From Syntrophobacter sp. SbD2 (GTDB lineage: Bacteria > Desulfobacterota > Binatia > UBA9968), in the NCBI GenBank assembly GCA_945889495.1, contig CAMDBU010000053.1:1-34511 (forward strand): a stretch of DNA of 34,511 nucleotides, in the 5' to 3' direction. The notes under the pieces are model-generated. The model did not search any database. It worked only from the letters and a program-made list of their open reading frames with translations, and was not told where the DNA came from. The number at the start of each line of letters is the position of its first letter. Position 1 is the stretch's first letter. A program made the position numbers and the translations under genes. Positions 24,637-31,905 of this stretch are shown one piece after another.

Positions 24637-25470
24637 TCATTCATGAATCTCGAAATAAAGCAGCGAGTGATCGGAGAACTTGCCGATCCAGGCGTCTTTG
24701 CTGGCGTTGGTGGTCTCGTTGACCCAGCCGCGCACTTCGACCTCGACTTGAGTGCCGTTGGTTGGGTGAGGAAATTTTTTGAACTGGAGGTTGCTCGACG
24801 CGTAGACATGATCGAGATTGGACGGCGGGAGCGATGACGTGCTGCCGTTGAAGAAGGTCGCGTCGTGCGACTTGGGCAGGCGGCGCATGGCGATCTTGGC
24901 GCGCGCCGCGTACTTGTCCCACTTCTTGAGCTCGAACTCCGGCTCGATCGCCTGGTCGAAGGGATAGTCCATGCCCATGGTGTTGAGATCGCCGAGAAAT
25001 AAATAACGCGCCTTGCCGGCGCCGCCCGCGGCGCTATCGAGTGAGCGGCGAAACTCAAACGCCCGCTCGAGCATGTCGTCGCGCAATCCCATGCCGCGCG
25101 GATCGGTGCCGCTCGACAAGTGCAGAAACAGCAGCGCGTAGTTCTTGCCGTCCTTGACGACGGTGACCAGCTGGCCGGGGCGCATGTGGGTGGTGCCTGA
25201 GCGAAATTCGGTCTTCTGGGTGATGAAGGCGGTGAGCGGCTTCTTGATGCCGACGAGGATTTCCTGGGTCTGCACGCCCTCGGTGATCTGGAAGGTGTAG
25301 TTGGGCATCTTGGCGACCAACGCGTTGAACACGGTGGCGCCTTCGACTTCGTACAAACCGAAGACATCGGGGTTTTGCGCCTTGACGAGATCGACGACGC
25401 GGTTCACCCGAGTCGGGTCATCCTTGAAGTGCTCGACGTTCCACGACGCAACGGAAAAGACTTTGGCCAT
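24637..25470 (-). CDS. Endonuclease/exonuclease/phosphatase-fold hydrolase
   Basis: This 277-aa protein has the EEP fold (DNase I, exonuclease III, phosphodiesterases). Landmarks in order are SWNVEHF (9-15; N11 metal-site region), LYEVEG (39-44; catalytic Glu), FLGDLNTM near residue 160 (Asp/Asn pair), the NLDHVYAS segment, and the final FSDHSLLYFEI (D267, H268). No signal peptide is visible, so it should be cytoplasmic. The start at 25470 is preferred over an upstream ATG because AAAGGA lies about 9 nt before it and the fold begins here. The substrate could be DNA, a phospholipid or a phosphodiester; nothing nearby decides. Confidence 0.85.
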   Translation of the reverse strand: MAKVFSVASWNVEHFKDDPTRVNRVVDLVKAQNPDVFGLYEVEGATVFNALVAKMPNYTFQITEGVQTQEILVGIKKPLTAFITQKTEFRSGTTHMRPGQLVTVVKDGKNYALLFLHLSSGTDPRGMGLRDDMLERAFEFRRSLDSAAGGAGKARYLFLGDLNTMGMDYPFDQAIEPEFELKKWDKYAARAKIAMRRLPKSHDATFFNGSTSSLPPSNLDHVYASSNLQFKKFPHPTNGTQVEVEVRGWVNETTNASKDAWIGKFSDHSLLYFEIHE

Positions 25471-25579
25471 GAGGGTTATTCCTTTCGACGGGTTGGGATA
25501 AGGCACTCTAGCATATTTCGGCGAGAGCATGACGATGAAACCGTCCAATCACAGCGCCGCCGGAGAGCGGGTTGGCGGG

Positions 25580-25651
25580 AGCATCAACGTCCACGGTTGC
25601 ACCACCCGTCATGCCGGCCAGATCAAATTTCTGGGTGGGTTGGTGAAATAA
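25580..25651 (+). pseudogene. DinB-family C-terminal remnant
   Basis: The frame SINVHGCTTRHAGQIKFLGG then LVK and a stop parallels SVINCNTRHAGQIEYLRGLVK of the intact DinB gene at 23933-24466. No start or N-terminal part is attached. It is a decayed second copy of that family, on the same strand. Confidence 0.75.
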
Positions 25652-25744
25652 ATTGGCTGGTTTGCGGGGCGGGAGAGAATTGACGCAGGATCGAAGCGAA
25701 ATGAAATGTCTGTAAATCGCAGTGGGGTGTGATAAAATTCACCC

Positions 25745-25933
25745 ATGATCGAGAAGGTCGTCAAGAAAGTCGGTTTACGAGAGTCCGATAGCAGTCAGGC
25801 CGACTTGGCCTATTGGCTAAAGAAAACGCCCCAGGAGCGCGTCTCCGCCGTAGATTATTTGCGCTGTCAAGTTCATGGAACTACAGACAGACTTCAAAGA
25901 GTTGCTCGGGTTATTCAACGATCATCCCGTTAG
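25745..25933 (+). CDS. Small protein paired with a nucleotidyltransferase (TA-like)
   Basis: This 62-aa basic protein has the pattern LAYWLKKTPQERVSAVDYLR then TTDRLQRVARVIQR. It matches my memory of a common small protein family encoded just before, and overlapping, a DUF6036-type nucleotidyltransferase; such pairs are thought to be toxin-antitoxin-like. Here the partner gene begins at 25875 within this gene, on the same strand, but is cut short. The protein itself looks complete, although an ATG at 25745 without a strong ribosome-binding site leaves the start uncertain. The function is not established. Confidence 0.6.
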   Translation: MIEKVVKKVGLRESDSSQADLAYWLKKTPQERVSAVDYLRCQVHGTTDRLQRVARVIQRSSR

Positions 25934-25994
25934 TTACGCGATGGGCATTCACTTGACCCCTATCATGCTAACCTGGTATGTCAGGGGCGAATGA
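25875..25994 (+). pseudogene. Truncated nucleotidyltransferase (DUF6036-like) N-terminus
   Basis: ATG 25875 begins MELQTDFKELLGLFNDHPVSY, matching the usual start of the nucleotidyltransferase that follows the small 'ERV..V..LR' protein. The expected next residues (the GGYA.. nucleotide-binding turn) are absent. The frame instead runs 17 unrelated residues to TGA, so all but the first helix has been deleted. It overlaps the upstream gene by 59 nt. Confidence 0.6.
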
Positions 25995-26023
25995 GTATTG
26001 AGAGCACCAAATAGGTGGCAGTT

Positions 26024-26515
26024 ATGGCGCTAGTTCCGGACAAGCTCAAAAATCTGATTCTATTAATCGGATCTCACTGCAAGGTGTCGCAGCTAGGTCT
26101 GACCAAACTTTATAAGTTGATCTATTTATCGGACGTCCTTGCACTACGGGAACTAGGCCAATCTATTACCGGCTCTGACTACATCAAATATGAACATGGC
26201 CCGGTTCCGAGCCGAGGTGAAAAATCCATCAAGAAACTAAAGGCGGATGGTGCGATTGACTCGCAATTAGTCGAGTTGGATAGTTCGATGAAAATGAATC
26301 GCATTACTTCGCTCAAGGCGGCGGATCGGCGACATTTCTCTTCGGGCGAGCTGGCTGTGATCGAGCGAGTCTGCGTGACTTACGGGAGTTGGACCGCCAC
26401 GGCGCTTTCCGAATTGTCCCACAAGGAGCCTGCCTGGGTTGCGGCGGTGATGCTGGACAAGATGTCGCACAGCCTCATGCATTACGGATTAGAGGAAGAC
26501 TCCGAGGGGTTGTAG
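26024..26515 (+). CDS. Panacea-domain (SocA-like, DUF4065) antitoxin
   Basis: This 163-aa protein has a Panacea domain, found in SocA-like antitoxins that neutralise many unrelated toxins. The signature LGLTKLYKLIYLSDV (residues ~24-38), GSDYIKYEHGPVP (~48-60) and the C-terminal segment with a TATALSELSHKEPAW stretch are typical. I prefer ATG 26024 (AGGTGG 6 nt upstream) over the in-frame GTG at 26015. It ends in TAG directly followed by the toxin's TTG start, so the two are translationally coupled. Base composition is more AT-rich than in the metabolic genes, as in the CBASS genes. The domain call is from memory of the family pattern and the neighbour. Confidence 0.8.
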   Translation: MALVPDKLKNLILLIGSHCKVSQLGLTKLYKLIYLSDVLALRELGQSITGSDYIKYEHGPVPSRGEKSIKKLKADGAIDSQLVELDSSMKMNRITSLKAADRRHFSSGELAVIERVCVTYGSWTATALSELSHKEPAWVAAVMLDKMSHSLMHYGLEEDSEGL

Positions 26516-26899
26516 TTGGATGCCAAATTCCATCTTACGAGCAGGTTCCAAGCAAGCCTGAAACGCTCGAAGCACTCGGTTGACCGGTGTTTAGGAGACC
26601 TGAAAACGGTATTAGCCGTCAATCCCGAGTTCGGCGTTCCGATCCCAAAATATTCAAAACTCAGGAAAATGCGAGTTCGGGTGCCGCACCTGAATTTAGG
26701 CAAGAGTGGCGGCTACCGCCTCATCTATCGCCGCAGTATCATTGACGAGATTCAATATATCGTGTTTCTAGAGATCTATTTCAAAGGCGACAAAGAGGAT
26801 TTGTCGGCTAGTGAGTACCAACGCATCGTTGCCGAATCCGAGAAAATAGTAACCAAAATCCTCGATTACGATTGGGTCGATGCGCCGCGATTTGGATAA
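26516..26899 (+). CDS. RelE/ParE-superfamily toxin partner of Panacea
   Basis: This 127-aa protein shows the small RelE-like fold pattern: a helical N-terminus, then KLRKMRVRVPHLNLGKSGGYRLIYRR (about 43-68) and IQYIVFLEIYFKGDKEDL (about 74-91), the strand region in which RelE/HigB-type mRNA interferases or gyrase-type ParE toxins carry basic residues. TTG 26516 abuts the antitoxin stop, with GAGGGG 6 nt upstream; no in-frame ATG lies near it. The arrangement antitoxin then toxin matches Panacea-toxin (PanAT) operons. Whether it cuts mRNA or inhibits gyrase cannot be told here. It appears intact. Confidence 0.75.
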   Translation: MDAKFHLTSRFQASLKRSKHSVDRCLGDLKTVLAVNPEFGVPIPKYSKLRKMRVRVPHLNLGKSGGYRLIYRRSIIDEIQYIVFLEIYFKGDKEDLSASEYQRIVAESEKIVTKILDYDWVDAPRFG

Positions 26900-26960
26900 G
26901 ATCGGTTACCTCCCCTTATGGGTTTCGAGCCAGTCGCCAATGGGACTTTCGGATCTCTTA

Positions 26961-27041
26961 GCGGCGACCAATCCCGACCCGAATTGAATCCTTGACGAAC
27001 CGCAATACTCGCCGCTGCCGACGTTCTCTCGCCTGGTGATT
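26961..27041 (+). pseudogene. DinB-family internal remnant
   Basis: AATNPDPN*ILDEPQYSPLPTFSRLVI parallels TNADLNRVLNEPQYSPLPTLSIRLASVI of the intact DinB gene. The stretch starting ACGAACCGCAATACTCGCCG is identical to the intact gene. An in-frame TGA and small deletions show it is dead. It lies at the far side of the toxin-antitoxin cluster from the other remnant, and overlaps the stop codon region of the VOC gene. Confidence 0.75.
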
Positions 27042-28123
27042 TACTTGGACTGTGGATCGACCGTGCTCGCGCGCCAATCGCTGTTGCTGACGCCGGCTTG
27101 GTTCTTCTTCAACGACTCTGCCAGCTCGCGCAGGTATTCATCCTGCTCCTTGGGCGTGTAGAGCGCCAGTGAACCGTCGGCGTTTTTCGGCAGGCCGCCG
27201 ATGAAATGGAAGGCGTGGCCGTCCCAGTCGTAGAATTCATCGCCGCGCTGGTAGATTTCTTTCCACTTGTAGCCGACTGGGCTGCGGTGCAGGCCGGTGC
27301 GGGCTGGGAAGTTGTCTTCTTTGTCGCGGGAGTCGTTGAGATGCTCTTTAGCGCCGGCTTCTTCAGGCAGGCCGTCCCACATGCGCCGGTAGTTGGGGAA
27401 AAATTCTTCGTCGCGCAAGGTGAACGCTGTGTGCATGTCCCACCACGGGCTGTGGCCGGCGATGCGTTCGTCGAGTTGGTCGACTAACTTGTAAACCAAG
27501 CGGGCACCGGCGTGCATTCTCAACACCAAGGTACCTTCGCCGGTCTGGGCGTTGCGCTCGGATTCCATGCCGCAATATTTTTCGAAGAACGCCGCGGTTC
27601 TGGCCAGATCGCGGGAGCCGTAGACGCAATGGCTGATGCGGCCGACGTTTTCCGTCGTGTGTACTTCCATGGCGCCTTTGGGCAGGTTCACCGGCGCCCA
27701 GAATTCATACTGGTTGCCGTCGGGATCGGCAAAGCAGACCACCTTGCCTTCCTCGCCGTTTTCCACGCTCTTGACCGAATCGGTGTGGGGAATTTTATGT
27801 TGGTCGAGGCGGCGCAGGTGTTTGTCCATGTCTTCGGCCCGGACGTAGAAACCGCAGCGCGGCATATCTTTGCCGAGTTCTTTCGCCTTGGGATAATTTT
27901 CCGGCTGCAAGAAGGCGCCGATGCGGCAGGACTCGTCGTCCCACCACATGAAGCAGAAGATCGGCGTGTTTTTCTTGCGCATGTTGGTGGTGAGTCCATT
28001 GATCGGACGGATCGGCAGGCCGGTGGCGTGGAGCGCCCAGTAGCTCCAACCCGGAAGATCGTTGGTGCCGACGACATAATGATCGATCCAGTGAACGGTG
28101 CCTTTGGGTTCGACGGTGGTCAT
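27041..28123 (-). CDS. Two-domain VOC-family protein (extradiol dioxygenase-like)
   Basis: This 360-aa protein has two vicinal-oxygen-chelate modules, as in extradiol ring-cleavage dioxygenases. Module 1 begins VHWIDHYVVGTNDL, with FADPDGNQYEFWAP near residue 140. Module 2 begins GRISHCVYGSRDLARTAAFFEKYCG near residue 165, with FYDWDGHAFHFIGG near 315. Candidate metal ligands are H14, E142, H171 and the DGHAFHF His, but the exact set is unclear. GGAGG lies 9 nt before ATG 28123. It stands alone on the minus strand and could belong to an aromatic degradation route with the other dioxygenase-like genes. The substrate is unknown. Confidence 0.82.
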   Translation of the reverse strand: MTTVEPKGTVHWIDHYVVGTNDLPGWSYWALHATGLPIRPINGLTTNMRKKNTPIFCFMWWDDESCRIGAFLQPENYPKAKELGKDMPRCGFYVRAEDMDKHLRRLDQHKIPHTDSVKSVENGEEGKVVCFADPDGNQYEFWAPVNLPKGAMEVHTTENVGRISHCVYGSRDLARTAAFFEKYCGMESERNAQTGEGTLVLRMHAGARLVYKLVDQLDERIAGHSPWWDMHTAFTLRDEEFFPNYRRMWDGLPEEAGAKEHLNDSRDKEDNFPARTGLHRSPVGYKWKEIYQRGDEFYDWDGHAFHFIGGLPKNADGSLALYTPKEQDEYLRELAESLKKNQAGVSNSDWRASTVDPQSK

Positions 28124-28202
28124 AAATAATCCTCCAAATGAGCAAAGGTGATAACGGCTAGATGGTGCTTGGGGTAACAGACCGCGACTGAACCGTCAAG
28201 GG

Positions 28203-28270
28203 GTTCCAGGCGCTGTGTTCCAGGCGCTGCGCGCCGTTCCAATCGTTCCAACGGTTCCAACTGTTTCGGA
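28203..28270. repeat. Short GTTCCA direct repeats
   Basis: GTTCCAGGCGCTG occurs twice (28203-28215 and 28217-28229), followed by three more GTTCCA units spaced 8-9 nt. It lies in the 173-nt gap between two minus-strand genes. It resembles common dispersed GTTCCAA repeats; nothing suggests a CRISPR. Confidence 0.7.
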
Positions 28271-28296
28271 TTTTGCCTCCTGGTCCTTGTGGGAGA

Positions 28297-29829
28297 TCAG
28301 GCGATCTTCATGTCCCAGCCTAGGACTTTTTCGTCGGGGCGCATTTTCCATTGCAGATTTTTCGCCGCGCCGTAGATGGTCGCCAGGTTGTAGAGCGGCA
28401 CGTAGGGCGCGTCGTCGATCAGGATTTTGCCGGCCTGTTGTAGGATGGCGATGCGCTTTTTATTGTCCGGGGTTTGCTGCTCTTCGTCGATCAGTTTGTC
28501 GAAGGCTGGGTTACTGTAGTTGCAGCGCTTGGTGGTGCCGGTGCGGAAGTATTGATCGTACAAAGTGTCGGCGTCGGTGAGCGAGCCGCGGTTGTTATAA
28601 TAAAAGGGCAGCTTGCCGCCGTTGACGCCGTCGGGTCCCCAGAATAGCGCCCATTCCTGCGAGATCAGTTCGACGCGAAAGCCGCCTTTGACCATCTGTG
28701 CCGCCACCACTTGGCAGACTTCCTTGTCTTTCGGATAGCGGCCGGCGGAGTAATAAAGCTGCACGTCGCAGCCGTTGGCGTAGCCGGCTTGGGCGAGGAG
28801 CTGCTTGGCCTTCGCAGGATCGTAGGGATAGCGTTTGTGGCGCGCATCGGCGCCGACGACATTGGCGCCCACCGGGCCGGGCGTCGGATAGCCCAAGCCG
28901 TCGAAAATATTTTTCACGATGGCCGCGGCGTCGACGCTGTAGTTGACCGCCTGGCGCACCAGCTTGTTGTCGAAGGGCTTGTAGGCCAAGTTCATCATCA
29001 AGAAATACATCTCCAAGCCTTCGATGCGGTCGACGCGAACGCGCGGATGGCGCTCCAGACGCACCACTTCATGCACCGGCACGTCGTTGATGAAATCGGC
29101 CTGGCCCGACTCCAAGGCGGCCAGGCGCGCGCCGTCTTCGGTGACTTTGCGAAAGATGATTTCGCGGATCTGCGCCTTGCCGTTCCAGTAATCTTCATTG
29201 CGGGTGAAGACCAAATTGCCGCCGCGCTGGAAGCTCGTGAACTTATACAAGGGGCCGGTGCCGATGGGATTTTCAAACCACTGGTCGCCGTACTTGTCGC
29301 CGGCGACTTTGCTGACAATGAAGCGGTTACGCAGCCGGTCGAGAAAAATCGCTAGCGGCTGCTTGGTGACGAATACCACGGTTTGATCGTCGGGAGTTTG
29401 GATTTCCGCGACATCCTTGAAGTTCGAGCCTTGCAGGCTGCCGCCCTTTTCGTCGCGCATTCTGTCGACCGAATAAGCGACGTCCTTCGAGGTCAGCGGT
29501 GCGCCGTTGTGAAATTTGATGCCCATCTTCAGTTTGAACAGCCAACGGTTGCCTTGGAACTGCCAGGACTCGGCCAAGACGCCAACCCAATCTTTTTTCT
29601 TGTAGTCGAGCTCCACTAGCGGCTCGAAGACATGCTGCCAGTTGCCGTAGATCGAACCGGAGCTCTGTTTGTAGAGATGGATCGAGTCGGCGACAGTGTT
29701 GTGGTAGATGGTCACGCGGTCGCGCGAAGCCGCGCTCGATATTTTTGGCGCGATGAGCGCGCCGGCGCCGAGCGCGGCGGTGTGCTTGAGAAATTCGCGA
29801 CGGCTTAACTTTAGGGATTTCTTAACCAC
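28297..29829 (-). CDS. Tat-exported peptide-type ABC substrate-binding protein (family 5)
   Basis: This 510-aa periplasmic binding protein of the DppA/OppA family starts with a twin-arginine signal (SRREFLK, residues 9-15, then AALGAGALIAPKISSA). The mature part keeps VFEPLVELDYKKKDWVGVLAESW, IKFHNGAPLTSKDVAYSVDRM and the C-terminal NKKRIAILQQAGKILIDDAPYVPLYN. GTG 29829 has GGAGG 5 nt upstream. Export through Tat suggests the protein folds in the cytoplasm first. No permease or ATPase is adjacent. It is paralogous to the Sec-type protein at 12291-13820. The ligand is unknown. Confidence 0.93.
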   Translation of the reverse strand: MVKKSLKLSRREFLKHTAALGAGALIAPKISSAASRDRVTIYHNTVADSIHLYKQSSGSIYGNWQHVFEPLVELDYKKKDWVGVLAESWQFQGNRWLFKLKMGIKFHNGAPLTSKDVAYSVDRMRDEKGGSLQGSNFKDVAEIQTPDDQTVVFVTKQPLAIFLDRLRNRFIVSKVAGDKYGDQWFENPIGTGPLYKFTSFQRGGNLVFTRNEDYWNGKAQIREIIFRKVTEDGARLAALESGQADFINDVPVHEVVRLERHPRVRVDRIEGLEMYFLMMNLAYKPFDNKLVRQAVNYSVDAAAIVKNIFDGLGYPTPGPVGANVVGADARHKRYPYDPAKAKQLLAQAGYANGCDVQLYYSAGRYPKDKEVCQVVAAQMVKGGFRVELISQEWALFWGPDGVNGGKLPFYYNNRGSLTDADTLYDQYFRTGTTKRCNYSNPAFDKLIDEEQQTPDNKKRIAILQQAGKILIDDAPYVPLYNLATIYGAAKNLQWKMRPDEKVLGWDMKIA

Positions 29830-29937
29830 GAAGCCTCCAGTTATGTTTTAAGAAAAATTCTTTTCACCACGAAGTGTTCCATGTCCTGGCGCACACCTTG
29901 AGAGAACGAAAATGGATAATGCGCCCCTGTCATCAAT

Positions 29938-30017
29938 CCGTCATTCCCGCGCAGGCGGGAATCCAGGTTTATACCCTGCTCAATTAACCTGGATACCCGC
30001 CTTCGCGGGTATGACGG
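29938..30017. repeat. dRS3-like inverted repeat (GTCATTCCCGCG type)
   Basis: Arm 29938-29967 and arm 29988-30017 are 30-nt reverse complements with 3 mismatches, each itself containing a small palindrome (ATTCCCGCGCAGGCGGGAAT). This is the widespread bacterial CGTCATTCCCGCG repeat. It lies in the 328-nt gap between the binding protein and amidase genes. Confidence 0.93.
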
Positions 30018-30052
30018 AAACAGGCCCCCCTCGACCTTGCGCAGTTAATCTC

Positions 30053-30142
30053 CACCACGTTATTTCGAAGGAGGACACGAAGGACGCGAAATTCGGAAAA
30101 ATAATTGTCCGAAACCTTCGTGTCCTTCGTGCCTTCGTGGTG
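30053..30142. repeat. Inverted ACCACGAAGGACACGAAGG-type repeat
   Basis: The left arm (30053-30097, CACCACG...GGACACGAAGGAC) faces the right arm (30108-30142, CCTTCGTGTCCTTCGTG), an imperfect hairpin just downstream of the amidase stop. It fills the rest of the gap together with the dRS3-like element. Confidence 0.82.
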
Positions 30143-30157
30143 AGTCCTAATCTTTCT

Positions 30158-31573
30158 TCATCCCACTAATGCCGGTTTGCGATTATGCCAGTCCGTCGCG
30201 CTCTGAAAAGCCGCGGCGGCGTTGAGCACGGTTTGATCGGCGAAGGACGCGCCGATGAGCTGCATACCGATGGGCAGGCCGTCGGGATTCAGGCCGATGG
30301 GTAGCGAGCAGCCCGGCAGGCCGAGCATGCTCGGGAAGCGCAAGAGGTTGGACTGGTTGTAGCTCACGTGACGCGAGTCGTCGCCGTTGCCCTGGACACC
30401 GTTGGCCAGTGGCGGCGCCACTCGCGCGGTGGTCGGCGCGGCGATGATTTCGAGGTTCTCATAGGCGGCTTTGACCGCTTCTCTGATGCGGTGGCGGGCG
30501 CGCTGGGCGGTCAGATATTCCGACGCGGTGATCGCCATGCCGACGGCGATGCCGCGGGCGACATGGGGGACGTAATCATGGGCGTGCTGGCGAAACCAAA
30601 TGCGGTTAATGCCGGCGCTCTCCGCCGAGCTGGTGAGCGCGGAAGTCATCGCCGCATAGCTCAGTTCGGGCACGTCGATGTCGACGATCTTGCAACCAGC
30701 GTCGGTGAAGACTTTCAACGCCGCGAGAAACGCTTCCCGCACGGCTGGGTCGACGCCGTCGAGAAATTTGCGCAGCACGCCGACGCGCAACCCTTTGACG
30801 TTCTCATTCAAGCGCTCGGCGTAGGCCGGCGCGCTTTGCTGCACGCTGGCGGGATCGCGGGCGTCATAGCCGGCCACCGGATCGAGGGCCAAGGCGATGT
30901 CTTTGACCGTGCGCGCGAACACTCCGGCGTGGTCTTGGCTCCAGGCGCCGCGGAACGAACCATGGCGGCTGATGATGCCGAAGGTCGGCTTGAAACCGAC
31001 GACGCCGCAGTAGGACGCCGGCCGGCGCACCGACGAGCCGGTTTCCGTCCCATAGGACAGTGGGCCGATGCGCGCGGCCACCGCGGCGGCGGAACCGCCG
31101 CTGGAGCCGCCGGCGATGCGCTCCAAGTTCCACGGATTATGCACCGGGCCGTAGTGCGACAAAGTCGACGTGCCGCCATGGCCGAACTCGTCCAAGTTGG
31201 TCTTGCCGAAGATCACCGCGCCGGCGGCGCGGAGTTTTTCCGCCAGCGCCGAATCACGTTCGGGGCGCCAGTCTTTAAAAATTTTCGAACCGCCGGTGGT
31301 GAGCACGCCGGCGGTTTCAAACAAATCTTTGATGCTCACCGGGATGCCATGGAGCGGGCCGCGGTAGTTGCCGGCGGCGATCTCCTGATCGGCGCGCTTG
31401 GCGTCGGCGCGCGCTTCATCCTCGCATAGCGTGATGAAGGCGTTGAGCTTGTCGTCGAGGGCGCGCACCCGCCCGAGCACCGCTTCGAGAGCTTCCAGCG
31501 CCGATACCTTGCGCGCGGCGATGAGCCAGGAGAGATCGGTGAGGTTATTTTCGAGAATCGTTGCGTCAGCCAT
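30158..31573 (-). CDS. Amidase (GatA/AtzE-like, amidase signature family)
   Basis: This 471-aa amidase-signature enzyme has the Ser-cisSer-Lys triad: K82 (IPVSIKDLF), S157 (IAGGSSGGSA) and nucleophile S181 (GTETGSSVRRPA). The family's usual GTDTGGS is changed to GTETGSS, but the Ser is kept. The C-terminal GCSLPIGLNPDGLPIGMQLIG and ending are intact. The start at 31573 follows the small upstream gene by 2 nt (TAG CT ATG), so it is translationally coupled to it. A small GatC/AtzG-like partner upstream suggests an amidase complex rather than a tRNA amidotransferase, because no gatB is present. The substrate is unknown. Confidence 0.92.
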   Translation of the reverse strand: MADATILENNLTDLSWLIAARKVSALEALEAVLGRVRALDDKLNAFITLCEDEARADAKRADQEIAAGNYRGPLHGIPVSIKDLFETAGVLTTGGSKIFKDWRPERDSALAEKLRAAGAVIFGKTNLDEFGHGGTSTLSHYGPVHNPWNLERIAGGSSGGSAAAVAARIGPLSYGTETGSSVRRPASYCGVVGFKPTFGIISRHGSFRGAWSQDHAGVFARTVKDIALALDPVAGYDARDPASVQQSAPAYAERLNENVKGLRVGVLRKFLDGVDPAVREAFLAALKVFTDAGCKIVDIDVPELSYAAMTSALTSSAESAGINRIWFRQHAHDYVPHVARGIAVGMAITASEYLTAQRARHRIREAVKAAYENLEIIAAPTTARVAPPLANGVQGNGDDSRHVSYNQSNLLRFPSMLGLPGCSLPIGLNPDGLPIGMQLIGASFADQTVLNAAAAFQSATDWHNRKPALVG

Positions 31574-31575
31574 AG

Positions 31576-31764
31576 CTATGCTCGCTTCCCGGCGGGTTGC
31601 GCCTGATGGGAAATCCATGCGGTGTCTTTGGCGAATTCTTCGAGCTCGGCGACCACCCGCAGGTTGTCGACAATTTCGTGGCCGATCGCTTCAAGATCGG
31701 CGGGCGAGAATTCGACGCCCTGGAGGAGCGTCAGGCGGTGGGCGAGTTCGTCTTGGTCATTCAT
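31576..31764 (-). CDS. GatC/AtzG-like small amidase subunit
   Basis: This 62-aa acidic helical protein has the pattern VEFSPADLEAIGHEIVDNLR followed by ELEEFA. It resembles GatC or the AtzG-type subunits that accompany AtzE-like amidases and stabilise them. It is too divergent for a firm family call. AAGAGGATC precedes ATG 31764, and the stop lies 2 nt before the amidase start, so the pair is translationally coupled. Partnership with the amidase is inferred from position and size. Confidence 0.65.
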   Translation of the reverse strand: MNDQDELAHRLTLLQGVEFSPADLEAIGHEIVDNLRVVAELEEFAKDTAWISHQAQPAGKRA

Positions 31765-31801
31765 AGTTGATCCTCTTTAACAGTTTTTACGGCAACGTTC
31801 T

Positions 31802-31833
31802 CGGAGTCCTTCGACAGGCTCAGGACGAACGGA
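31802..31833. repeat. Dispersed repeat, TCCTTCGAC(A/G)GGCTCAGGACGAAC type
   Basis: This is identical to 24523-24554 except one base. It lies in the 141-nt gap between the amidase small subunit and the next binding protein. Confidence 0.9.
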
Positions 31834-31905
31834 GAATGAAAGAAATTAGTCAAAAACATTTCCCTTCATGTCCAAGCATTCACCGCTCGTGTCAATCCGT
31901 TCCCG

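Noticed and set aside
28203-28270. Short direct repeats as a CRISPR array
   Set aside because: The units are only 6-13 nt and spaced irregularly by 1-9 nt, with no cas genes in the window.
30368-31429. Long plus-strand open frame (353 aa) opposite the amidase
   Set aside because: The amidase triad on the other strand is unmistakable; this frame is Arg/Gly/Ala-rich and without motifs.
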